A stretch of 64,000 nucleotides of DNA from Streptomyces xanthochromogenes (GTDB taxonomy: Bacteria; Actinomycetota; Actinomycetes; Streptomycetales; Streptomycetaceae): assembly GCF_014650455.1 (NCBI RefSeq), contig NZ_BMUZ01000004.1, positions 124,001 to 188,000 on the forward strand. Direction: 5' to 3'. The notes beneath the pieces are model-generated. The model made no database searches. It had not been told where the DNA came from and saw only the letters and a program-made list of their open reading frames with translations. Below are positions 8,343 through 16,146 of the stretch, piece by piece. Each line of letters starts with the position of its first letter. Within the stretch, counting starts at the first letter, position 1. The translations under genes and the position numbers were made by a program.

Positions 8343-10114
8343 GAGGTCAGTCCCAACTCGTCGATCACCGCGCTGATGCTGATGAGGCTCAGTCGGACGT
8401 CCCACTTGTCGGGCGTGGGGTCGGCGCCCAGGGCGTCCAGGGAGTCGGGCCGGAAGACACCGCTGTCCGCGACGAGGTCCCGCCATCGCGACAGCGTCCG
8501 CTCGTCGGACGTCGCCGAAAGGCCGTATGCGGTGAAGCCCTGTTTGGCACGGTCCAGGACGGCGCGCGGGACGATGTCGGCGTACGCCGCCTTCAGACAG
8601 GCCTTGCCCTCGAAGTCCGCCACCTTCTGCTCGTCCGGAATGCTCAGGCCCAGCGCCACCACGGCGTTCCCCAGGAAGGGGTAGCGGCCCTCCACCGAGT
8701 TCGCCATGAGCATGGTGTCGCCGTGGTCGCCGAGCAGATGGCCGCTGAGCTGCACATACACATCGGCGATCGAGCGGAGCTGCATCCGGGTCAGCCCGGC
8801 GGTCTCCCGGTCGTCGAAGGGGATCAGCCGGTCTCGCCAGTACTCCTTGCCGGCCAGGGATGCGGCCGCCCGCGGAGTGAGGCACATCTCGCGCCGGCGG
8901 GCGGCCCTGGCCCGGTCGACCTCCCAGGAGAAGTCGGCCCGGCCCCAGGCCTGTTCGTTCTCGGCGTGGCTCGGCGGGGGTTTTCTGCGGGCGCCGTCGA
9001 ACGCGTAGGAGTCGTAGCCGTAGAACAGTTCGTCGGCCCCCTCCCCCGAGATCACTCCCTTGAGTCCGGTGCGGCGGGCCTCGCCTGCCAGCATCAGGGC
9101 CGCCACGTTGTACGTCTCGCGCTGCGGATAGCAGCAGTGGCGGACCATCTCCTCGAAGCGGGCGGTGACGTCGTCGGGTGTGCAGCGGATCTGGTGGTGT
9201 TCGCTGCCCACCTTGTCGGCGACCTCGCGCTGGAAGCGCCCCTCGTCGAGGGCGATGTCGTCGAAGAGCACGGAGAACGTACGGGTGGGCTCGCGCCGCA
9301 TGCGGGACGCTTCGAGGACGAGCGCGGTGGAGTCGAACCCGCCGCTGAGGTAGGCCCCGATCTCCACGTCCGCGCGCAGCCGGTCCCCGACCGCTCCCCG
9401 CACCGCACCGCGGATCCGGTCCGCCGTGACGGGGTGGTCCGGCACGGTGAACTCCCCGTACCGCCAGTAGCGTTCGGTCGCGGGGGCGCCATCGCCGAAG
9501 CGGACCAGGCAGCCCGGCGGCACGGCGTGGACTCCCTCTACCAGCGTGCGCGGAGCCACGATGTTGCCGAGCGTCAGATACTGGTCGACCGCGCCGATGT
9601 CGAGCCCCCAGGCACGCGGCACGCTCTGCACGAGCGGCTTCAACTCCGAGCAGAAGTGCACGTGCGTGCCGACGACGGTGTAGAAGAGCGGGCACACGCC
9701 GAAGCGGTCCCGGCCCAGGTAGAGGCGGTCCTGGGCACGGTCGTGGATGGCGGTGGCGAACTGCCCGTCGACCATTTCGAGGCCGGCGGGCCCGTACCGG
9801 GCGAAGAGTTCCGGCAGCACGGCCACGTCGACCCGGTTGTCGGGCCGTGTGCCTCCGAGCCGGGCGCGCAGGTCCGCGCCGTTGTAGATCTCGCCGTTCG
9901 TCATGGCCACGTACCGGCCGCTGGGGTCCTCGGACGGCTGCCAGCCGTCCTTCAGCGCGGTCATGCCGAGGCGGCCGAGTTTCACCGACAGGGTGGGTGT
10001 GCTGAGTGAGTAGGTCTCGTCCGGTCCCCGGTGGATCAGCCGGGCGTGCATCGCGGCGGCTACGGACCGGTCCAGGGTCTTGTCCAGGGCGTAGGTCCCG
10101 CACAGGCCACACAT
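8339..10114 (-). CDS. Asparagine-synthetase-like glutamine amidotransferase
   Basis: The 591-residue protein has the full AsnB layout. An N-terminal class II glutaminase domain begins with Cys2 (MCGLCG) and includes RGPDE and GEIYN motifs. A C-terminal synthetase domain has the ATP-pyrophosphatase loop SGGFDST and the conserved SGEGADELFYGY motif. Family members convert Asp to Asn, build beta-lactams, or amidate tailored acids in biosynthetic clusters. Its place between two amino acid loading genes, with a four-base overlap downstream and a two-base gap upstream, indicates amide formation on the pathway intermediate rather than housekeeping asparagine supply. A GGAG site lies nine bases before ATG 10114. 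Confidence 0.9.
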   Translation of the reverse strand: MCGLCGTYALDKTLDRSVAAAMHARLIHRGPDETYSLSTPTLSVKLGRLGMTALKDGWQPSEDPSGRYVAMTNGEIYNGADLRARLGGTRPDNRVDVAVLPELFARYGPAGLEMVDGQFATAIHDRAQDRLYLGRDRFGVCPLFYTVVGTHVHFCSELKPLVQSVPRAWGLDIGAVDQYLTLGNIVAPRTLVEGVHAVPPGCLVRFGDGAPATERYWRYGEFTVPDHPVTADRIRGAVRGAVGDRLRADVEIGAYLSGGFDSTALVLEASRMRREPTRTFSVLFDDIALDEGRFQREVADKVGSEHHQIRCTPDDVTARFEEMVRHCCYPQRETYNVAALMLAGEARRTGLKGVISGEGADELFYGYDSYAFDGARRKPPPSHAENEQAWGRADFSWEVDRARAARRREMCLTPRAAASLAGKEYWRDRLIPFDDRETAGLTRMQLRSIADVYVQLSGHLLGDHGDTMLMANSVEGRYPFLGNAVVALGLSIPDEQKVADFEGKACLKAAYADIVPRAVLDRAKQGFTAYGLSATSDERTLSRWRDLVADSGVFRPDSLDALGADPTPDKWDVRLSLISISAVIDELGLTS

Positions 10115-10116
10115 GC

Positions 10117-11880
10117 TCACACGCTCCGTTCCCGCAGTCGGCCGGCGAGCTCCCGCAGGTCCGCCGCCCGCAGCACGTCGCGGACTCCGGCATCCGCCCA
10201 TCCCAGCTTCTTCAGGCCCGACACCAGGACGACGGCCGAGGCCGAGTCGCCGCCGACGTCGAAGAAGTTGTCGTCGAGACACACGTCCTCGACGCCGGTC
10301 AGGGTGCGTACCAGGCGCAGCAGCTGCTGGTCGGGGGTGTCGGGCGCGTCCGTGGTGGCGCGGGTGCGGCGGCTCGCCCGCAGGGCGTCCCGGTCGACCT
10401 TGCCGTTCACGGTGTGCGGAAAGGCGTCGACCTGCTCCAGCACCGACGGGATCTTGTACGGGTCGAGTACGCCCTCCAGGTGCCGGCGTACGGAGCGGGG
10501 GCCGGGGTCGCCACGGTAGTAGCAGACCAGGGTGTCCAGGTCGGTCGGGTCGCCGCCGTCCTGGGCCTCGGCCACGACCACCGCGTCGCGTACGTCCGGG
10601 TGCCGGCACACCGCGGTCTCGATCTCGCCGGGGTCGAGGCGATAGCCGCGGACCTTCACCTGCCGGTCGAGGCGTTCCACGAAGTGGAGCCCCTCGTCGC
10701 GGAGTTCGACGAGATCGCCGGTGGCGTAGGCGCTCGTACCGTCCGGCCCGAGGAAGGGCCGCACGCCCTGTGCGGTGAGGTAGCCGGCTGCCACGCTGGC
10801 CCCGGTGACGACGAGTTCACCTTTGCGCACCCCGGTGCCGGTGGCTCCCGTGGCCGGTTCCCTGATGAGGTATCCGCAGTCGCCCACGAGATCGCCGAGG
10901 GGTACCGCTTCGCGGCAGTCGTCCGGGTCGAGCGCGTCGCTCAGCAGGTTGCACACCGTGGTCTCGGTGAGGCCGTAGGCGTTGTGGAAGCTCGCCACCT
11001 TCGACCAGGTGCGGATCACGGCGGGGCGGCAGGGGCCGCCGCCGTTGATCACATGTTCCAGGTGCATCGCGTCACTGGGTTCGGTCACCGTCAGGGCGAA
11101 CGGAGTCGTCTTGAGGTGGGTGATGGCGAACCGCTCCAGTGTGTCGCGCAGCACGGCGCCGGGCGCCAGGTGTGCCTCGTCCAGTACAACGAGGCAGCCG
11201 CCCGCGGTCAACGTCCAGAGGATCTCGGTGATGCAGCCGTCGAAGGTGAGCCGGGCGAACTGCAGGGTCCTGCTGCCCGGCCCGACGGCGAGGCGGTCGA
11301 CGTGATCGCGGATCACCGGGGCGAGGGGGGCCACCCTGACGAGCACGCACTTGGGCGTTCCGGTGGACCCCGAGGTGTGGATCGCGTACCCGATCTCACC
11401 TTCCTTGAAAGGGAGTTGGGACGACTCGTGGGCCGCTCCGGCGGGCCGGTCCGCGTCGGAGCGCCAGTCTCCCCAGTCTTCGGGGATCGGTACGAACTCC
11501 GCCGGGCCGTCCCCGTGGGGACCGCGTGCCATCAGGCGCACACCCAGGAGCCCGGTCTTCTCGGCGTTGGACGAGGCACTGTCACGGGCGTCGACGAAGA
11601 CGAACGGCCGGGCGGCCTTCAAGGCGCCGACCATCGCGATGACCGCTGCCGGTCCTCGGACGCTTTCGAGGGCGATGAACTCACCCGGTGCGGTCAGGTC
11701 CTGTAATCGGCGCGCGAACTCCTCGGCACGGGCACCGAACTCCCGGTAGGTGATGACCGTTTCGGCGGTACGCAGCGCGTCGTGGTCCGGGAATTCACGT
11801 ACGGCACGGTCCAAGGCCTCGACCACGGACCCGTCTCCCGAGTACTCGCTCCCGGGCGGCAGGTCAGCCTCCTTCGCCAT
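10117..11880 (-). CDS. NRPS adenylation-carrier didomain protein (A-T)
   Basis: This 587-residue protein activates an amino acid and loads it on its own carrier domain. Motifs seen are A3 HTSGSTGTPKCV, A4 FDGCITEI, A5 NAYGLTETTVC, A7 YATGDLV, A8 RLDRQVKVRGYRLD, A10 NGKVDRDAL, then a carrier motif FFDVGGDSASAV with Ser546. Hand alignment to GrsA suggests the code D-G-T-K-I-G-A-V-C-K. Its T239/K278 pair resembles the D-x-T-K codes of Asp and Asn domains, so an acidic or amide amino acid is likely. No condensation or thioesterase domain is attached. Codon 59 (11704-11706) is TTA. AAGGAGG lies five bases before ATG 11880, which is inside the end of the upstream gene (17-base overlap). Confidence 0.9.
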   Translation of the reverse strand: MAKEADLPPGSEYSGDGSVVEALDRAVREFPDHDALRTAETVITYREFGARAEEFARRLQDLTAPGEFIALESVRGPAAVIAMVGALKAARPFVFVDARDSASSNAEKTGLLGVRLMARGPHGDGPAEFVPIPEDWGDWRSDADRPAGAAHESSQLPFKEGEIGYAIHTSGSTGTPKCVLVRVAPLAPVIRDHVDRLAVGPGSRTLQFARLTFDGCITEILWTLTAGGCLVVLDEAHLAPGAVLRDTLERFAITHLKTTPFALTVTEPSDAMHLEHVINGGGPCRPAVIRTWSKVASFHNAYGLTETTVCNLLSDALDPDDCREAVPLGDLVGDCGYLIREPATGATGTGVRKGELVVTGASVAAGYLTAQGVRPFLGPDGTSAYATGDLVELRDEGLHFVERLDRQVKVRGYRLDPGEIETAVCRHPDVRDAVVVAEAQDGGDPTDLDTLVCYYRGDPGPRSVRRHLEGVLDPYKIPSVLEQVDAFPHTVNGKVDRDALRASRRTRATTDAPDTPDQQLLRLVRTLTGVEDVCLDDNFFDVGGDSASAVVLVSGLKKLGWADAGVRDVLRAADLRELAGRLRERSV

Positions 11881-12787
11881 GTCGGCCTCCTTCGCCGTGA
11901 GTTGTGGGGCGCCGTATCTCCTGGGGGCGCTCCTCGTCCTTGCGCACCGGGTGTGTCAGGGTGCCGACGTGTTCCACGACGGCCTGCACCGTGTCGCCGG
12001 CCGCGAGCGGCGCGGCCCCCGGGGTACCGGTGCAGATCACGGTGCCGGGTTCGAGGGTCCGCCCCGCGCTGAAGTACTCGACGAGACGGTCCAGGCCGAA
12101 CTTCATGTCGGCGGGCGTGGCAGCCGCCACGGTCTCTCCGTTGCGCACGGTGGCGACCCGGAGCGACGCGAGGTCGGCGTCACTCAATTCGTCCAGGGTC
12201 ACCAGGACGGGTCCGACGCTGCAGAAGGTGTCGAAGCCCTTGGCCCACGGGATGTGGCGGGGATTCTCCCGGATCACGTCCTCCGCGGTCATGTCGAGCA
12301 CGGCGGTGACGCCCGCCACGACGGAGCGCCACTCGGATCGATCGACGTTCTTGCAGGGGGTTTTGATGACGAGCCCCAGCTCCGCTTCCGCCGTGACGCG
12401 CCCGGACTGGCGGGGCAGCTCGATGTGATCGCCGTTGCCGATGAGGCAGTTGGCGGGGCGCAGATAGGAGCCGGGCCCGGAGCGGGGCTGCTCGGACTCC
12501 AAGTCCTCGGAGTGGCGCCGGTAGTTGAGACCGGCTCCCCAGATGTCGGCGCCCGGGTCGACGATCGTGGCGGCGCGCTCGAAGTCCGGCCGTACGGGGG
12601 CGAGTTCGCCCGCCTGCCGTTCGACGGACTCCTTCAGCGCCCGCAGGTCCGCGTCGTCCCGGACCAGTTCACCGATCCGCGTGACGCTCTCATAGCCCTT
12701 GATGTCCGACAGGGCGAACCATTGACCCTCGTGGCCGACGGCGATGCCGTGGCCGGAGGCGGAGTTGCTCGACTTGGCGATTCTCAT
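11864..12787 (-). CDS. Fumarylacetoacetate hydrolase family protein
   Basis: The 307-residue protein has the FAH fold signatures: an IWGAGLNYRRHSED segment near residue 80, metal ligands in AEAELGLVI, and DMTAEDV further on. A C-terminal GTVICTGTP motif is also typical. The family cleaves, decarboxylates, hydrates or tautomerises 2-oxo and 2,4-dioxo acids. Next to a DmpG-type aldolase it recalls the hydratase/decarboxylase step of meta-cleavage pathways, but run here as part of biosynthesis. The last ~25 residues are a His/Gly/Arg-rich tail without family similarity. It starts at ATG 12787 with GGGAG upstream and lies 68 bases after the aldolase gene. Confidence 0.82.
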   Translation of the reverse strand: MRIAKSSNSASGHGIAVGHEGQWFALSDIKGYESVTRIGELVRDDADLRALKESVERQAGELAPVRPDFERAATIVDPGADIWGAGLNYRRHSEDLESEQPRSGPGSYLRPANCLIGNGDHIELPRQSGRVTAEAELGLVIKTPCKNVDRSEWRSVVAGVTAVLDMTAEDVIRENPRHIPWAKGFDTFCSVGPVLVTLDELSDADLASLRVATVRNGETVAAATPADMKFGLDRLVEYFSAGRTLEPGTVICTGTPGAAPLAAGDTVQAVVEHVGTLTHPVRKDEERPQEIRRPTTHGEGGRHGEGG

Positions 12788-12855
12788 GCTGCTCTCCCAG
12801 GGTAGGGCGGGCCGGGACCGGCCCACCGATCGACTGGTGGTCGGCCGCCCGCGTC

Positions 12856-13869
12856 TCAGGCGCTGATCTGGTGTGCGGCGGTCCGGAAGTCGTCCTGGCG
12901 CGGGCTGTGATCGGCGATCCGTACCGCGGTCTCCATCAGCCGCGCCGGATCGGTGTGGTACTCGCCCGCCAGCTCTTCCACCAGCGGGAAGAAGCCCGAG
13001 TGGATGCCGATCACCGCGCCCAGGACCTGCATGGTGCGGTCCTCGGGGAGGGCGACCATGTTCGCCCGGCAGTACGCGGCGAGCTTTGCCAGTTCCGCGT
13101 AGTCGAAGAGATCGGATCCGAGGATCTTGAGGGCGCCGGCGAGCGACTCGATGGCGGCGTTGCCCGATCCCCGGCCGATGCCGTCGAGCGTGGCATCGAC
13201 GATGGTGGCCCCCGCCTGTAGGGCGGTGAGGCTGTTGATGTTGGCCATGCCCAGGTTGTCGTGCCCGTGGAAGCCGACGACCGGGAAGTCCTGACGTACC
13301 GCGCTCACGTACGTCTGCACGTCGGCGGGCAGCATGGCGCCGTAGGAGTCGACGACGTAGACGCCCGCGATGTCGGGGCTCAACCCGTCCAGCAGGCGCA
13401 CGAGTTGGCGCACGGGCGTGGCGCTGGACTTCATGAGGTTCAGATAGACCTCTCCGCACAGCTCGGTGGCGCGCCGCAGGTAGTCGAGGTGCTCGGGGAC
13501 CCGGTCCGGCTCCATGCCGATGCGGATGAAGGACATGCCCCGTGCGCTCAGGTCCTCGACGGTGCTCAGGCGGGTGAACTCGGGCTGTGCGAACATCCCC
13601 CAGGGCTTGTCGGTCAGGGTGGCCGTCGCTATCTCGGCCCACCGGTAGTGGCCGATGTTGCACGCCTTGATCCCACTGCGTTCGGCCTCGAGACCGATTC
13701 CGTGACCCACCTCCACCTTGGCCACCGGAATGTCGTTCAAGCGGGTGAGCAGGTTCGTCACGAACCCCTCGTCGAGCTGGAAATCGACGGCGTACGAACC
13801 GTCGCGCAGTGTGCAGTCGAGCAGCTTGATCGTCGGCGCTTCGTCGAGCCGACCGTCCAATAAGGACAT
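12856..13869 (-). CDS. HMGL-like aldolase related to 4-hydroxy-2-oxovalerate aldolase (DmpG/NikB type), first gene of the operon
   Basis: The 337-residue protein has the TIM-barrel aldolase signature LLDCTLRDGSY (Asp18, Arg22, Asp23) and the metal-binding GFHGHDNLGMAN motif, as in DmpG/BphI aldolases. Such enzymes join or split a 2-oxo acid and an aldehyde. NikB of nikkomycin biosynthesis is a precedent for using this fold to build a 4-hydroxy-2-oxo acid that becomes an amino acid. No partner acylating aldehyde dehydrogenase is present. Codon 3 (13861-13863) is TTA, so its translation, and perhaps that of the coupled genes behind it, should need the bldA tRNA. AAGGAG lies seven bases before ATG 13869. 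Confidence 0.85.
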   Translation of the reverse strand: MSLLDGRLDEAPTIKLLDCTLRDGSYAVDFQLDEGFVTNLLTRLNDIPVAKVEVGHGIGLEAERSGIKACNIGHYRWAEIATATLTDKPWGMFAQPEFTRLSTVEDLSARGMSFIRIGMEPDRVPEHLDYLRRATELCGEVYLNLMKSSATPVRQLVRLLDGLSPDIAGVYVVDSYGAMLPADVQTYVSAVRQDFPVVGFHGHDNLGMANINSLTALQAGATIVDATLDGIGRGSGNAAIESLAGALKILGSDLFDYAELAKLAAYCRANMVALPEDRTMQVLGAVIGIHSGFFPLVEELAGEYHTDPARLMETAVRIADHSPRQDDFRTAAHQISA

Positions 13870-14302
13870 GACGTCACTCCTTGGTTCTGCTTGATGGAAA
13901 GACCATGCGGAACGCGCGAAGGAAGCAGGCGAGAGGCGAGAAGTAGGGGGCGGGAAGCGGGAAATGGCACGGGAGACCCCGAGAAGTGCGCGGGTACTCG
14001 GCCGGGCGCGGACGGGCGGAACACGCAGGGGGCGGACGTCGTCCTACACTCCTGCGCGGATCCGGACTCTCTCCACTTACCGCCCCCAGATTCATCGGGC
14101 CTGCTGCGTACTCGGTGGGAATGCCGACCGGGATGGCACATGTGGATCACAAGCCCACCGGCACGTAGATATACGCGTTCCCAAGCGCTGGTGCCGTAGA
14201 CACCGGAATTCCCTTTGTCCGAATCGGACGCCCGAAACCCGGCGCGATCCCCACACCCGGCCCCCGGGCGTGGCAGGGCGTTCGGCCACCCACCGCGATG
14301 CT
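13870..14302. other. Upstream region of the biosynthetic operon, no gene seen
   Basis: No convincing ORF is present. Bases 13901-13985 are purine-rich on the plus strand (repeats of GCGAGA and GGGAAG-like words), so the operon leader would be pyrimidine-rich. A short perfect palindrome, GTCCGA-A-TCGGAC, lies at 14217-14229 and could bind a regulator. The operon promoter should be in this stretch, but no clear -35/-10 pair stands out. Confidence 0.5.
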
Positions 14303-14348
14303 CCCCCTGATGGGGGCCTCGGCGCGCCGGGCCGCCCCCGGCCCGGCG
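14303..14348 (-). terminator. Two tandem GC-rich hairpins
   Basis: CCCCC-TGAT-GGGGG at 14303-14316 is followed by CGCCGGGCC (14325) pairing with GGCCCGGCG (to 14348) around a six-base loop. They lie about 150 bases downstream of the DUF6629-like gene on the minus strand and would separate it from the biosynthetic operon. Confidence 0.55.
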
Positions 14349-14494
14349 GAAGAGGGTCCCGCAGCAGTAGTACGGACAACCCGGCTTCTGGAGGTGGTGA
14401 GTTCAGGTCGACGTGCCGCCAGACCCCCAGGGCGCTCTTGACGTACCGGTCCTCACGCCGTCCAGATCCGGAGTGGGGACAGACCGATGCCTCC

Positions 14495-15118
14495 TCACAC
14501 CACGGAGGACCGGCGCCGCCTCACCCAGAGCAGCAGGACGACCGAACACAGGGCCGCGCACGCACACCACGTCGAGACGTACTCCTGCCGCCACAGCGCG
14601 AAGGTCACCGCCGCGCCGATGGACACCAGCACGCCGAGGAGGACGAGGCCGCGGTCTCCGGACAGGAGGAGGGAGCCGATGGTGGCGAGGAAGTAGCCGG
14701 AGACGATGAGCCCCGCCAGCGGCAGCCCCAGGGAGTACCCGACGGTGTGCCCGCGGATCTCGGCCGTGACCGTACCGGTGGCGAGGGCATGCGCGAGCGC
14801 TGCCGCGGTCGCGACTCCCGCCGCCAACGGGACCAGCAGGCGGCGGCGTGCCCGCGGCGGCGCGACGCACAGCACGGCGGCGGGCAGCCACAGGGGCAGC
14901 AGCGGGAGCGCGATGACGGCCCAGGCGACAGTGGCCGGGCCACCACCGCCGTCGCGGTGCCAGACGACGGCCTCGATCATCTGGTGGAGCCCCAGAAGGA
15001 CGGGCAGGGCCGCCATCGGCAGATCACGCGGGCGCCGGGCCGCACTGGCCACCGTCGCTGCCCCCACCGCCGTAATGACCCCGCCCGCCACGAGGTCTGC
15101 CGTCGCACTCCAGCACAT
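14495..15118 (-). CDS. Small membrane protein, DUF6629-like
   Basis: The 207-residue protein begins MCWSATADLVAG, typical of a Streptomyces membrane protein family of unknown function, and has about seven hydrophobic helices. It ends in a short Arg-rich cytoplasmic tail. I start it at ATG 15118 because the family begins with MCWSA; upstream codons in the same frame are not membrane-like. It is divergent from the ArsR-AHSA1 gene. No substrate or partner can be read from the sequence. Confidence 0.72.
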   Translation of the reverse strand: MCWSATADLVAGGVITAVGAATVASAARRPRDLPMAALPVLLGLHQMIEAVVWHRDGGGGPATVAWAVIALPLLPLWLPAAVLCVAPPRARRRLLVPLAAGVATAAALAHALATGTVTAEIRGHTVGYSLGLPLAGLIVSGYFLATIGSLLLSGDRGLVLLGVLVSIGAAVTFALWRQEYVSTWCACAALCSVVLLLWVRRRRSSVV

Positions 15119-15260
15119 GACGGCAACGCTACGGCCGCGTCGTCGGGGTGGCTCCGCGAGTGGAGCCGGAAGCAGCGACGTGAGCCGGGCGAAGTCGACG
15201 TATCCGCAGGCCAGGAGCGTCTCTCCGCGCGGGCGCGAGATGGTCCGAACGGCCCTGGAG

Positions 15261-15290
15261 TTGACATGCAAGGAAATACTTGCACGATAG
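15261..15290 (+). promoter_or_regulatory. Promoter with a palindromic operator for the ArsR-AHSA1 gene
   Basis: A perfect -35 box TTGACA (15261-15266) is followed directly by the inverted repeat TGCAAG-N6-CTTGCA (15267-15284). A weak -10 (around 15284-15291) then runs into the GTG start at 15295, leaving almost no leader. An operator between -35 and -10 of a regulator gene is the classic place for self-repression, so the encoded ArsR domain is the likely ligand. Confidence 0.6.
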
Positions 15291-15294
15291 TGGT

Positions 15295-16059
15295 GTGAGC
15301 GATGAGATGGACAGGGTCTTCAAGGCCCTGTCCGATGCGACCCGTCGGCGTCTGCTGGACCGGCTGCACGAGAACAACGGCCAGAGCCTCAGTGAGCTGT
15401 GCGACGGCCTGGCGATGTCCCGCCAGGCCGCCACCCAGCACCTGAGCCTGCTGGAGGCCGCGAACCTCGTCAGCACGGTCAGAAGGGGCCGGGAAAAACT
15501 CCACTACCTCAATCCCGTACCGCTCCACGAGATCCAGGAGCGGTGGATCGACAAGTTCGAGCGTCCGCACCTGCGGGCTCTGAGCGCACTCAAGCAGAAA
15601 GCCGAGCACGCGATGTCCCCCAAGCCGAAGTTCGTCTACACCACTTACGTCGAGGCGACCCCCGAAAAGGTCTGGGAAGCGCTGACCGACCCCGAGACGT
15701 CCGCCGCCTACTGGGGCCACAGCAATGTCTCGGACTGGCAGCCGGGTTCCACCTGGGAACACCGTCGCCTCGACGGCTCCGGCGTCGCGGACGTGGTGGG
15801 CACCGTCGTCGAATCCGTACCGCCCAAGCGCCTCGTCATCACCTGGGCCGAGCCCACCGACGACCACCCGGACAGCCCCTCCACGGTCACCTTCGACCTC
15901 AAGCCGCTGGGCGGCACCGTCCAGCTCACCGTCACCCACGAGAATCTGCGGGACGAGGCCGAGTTCCGCCAGGCGGCCGGGGGCTGGTCGGCGGTGCTGT
16001 CCAACCTCAAGACCTACCTCGAAACGGGCAAGCCCCTGTCCCTGCCGGCATGGTCCTGA
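15295..16059 (+). CDS. ArsR-type repressor fused to an AHSA1/SRPBCC domain
   Basis: The 254-residue protein has an N-terminal winged helix of the ArsR family (residues 1-100, with the recognition region LAMSRQAATQHLSLLEAANL) and a C-terminal AHSA1 ligand-binding domain (YTTYVEATPEKVWEALTDPE onward). No metal-binding cysteines are seen in the ArsR part, so it probably senses a hydrophobic ligand through the SRPBCC pocket or a protein. GTG 15295 is placed right behind a promoter and may be translated from a leaderless message; ATG 15307 is an alternative. The operator at 15267-15284 suggests autoregulation. No enzyme gene is coupled to it. Confidence 0.85.
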   Translation: MSDEMDRVFKALSDATRRRLLDRLHENNGQSLSELCDGLAMSRQAATQHLSLLEAANLVSTVRRGREKLHYLNPVPLHEIQERWIDKFERPHLRALSALKQKAEHAMSPKPKFVYTTYVEATPEKVWEALTDPETSAAYWGHSNVSDWQPGSTWEHRRLDGSGVADVVGTVVESVPPKRLVITWAEPTDDHPDSPSTVTFDLKPLGGTVQLTVTHENLRDEAEFRQAAGGWSAVLSNLKTYLETGKPLSLPAWS

Positions 16060-16076
16060 CCACCAACCCCAGCTGA

Positions 16077-16093
16077 TCGCGCCGCCGGCGCGA
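16077..16093. terminator. Hairpin between convergent genes
   Basis: TCGCGCC-GCC-GGCGCGA forms a seven-base stem with a three-base loop just past the stop of the ArsR-AHSA1 gene and before the stop of the convergent TetR gene. Confidence 0.45.
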
Positions 16094-16146
16094 CGGTCCG
16101 GGGCGGCCCACGCGGTCAACTCCGCGCCGTACGTGGCATGTTGTCG

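Noticed and set aside
2722-13869. Assignment of the operon to the nikkomycin pathway because of the NikB-like aldolase
   Set aside because: No NikA-type dehydrogenase, aminotransferase, nucleoside genes or MbtH-A-T protein is present; only the single enzyme type is shared.
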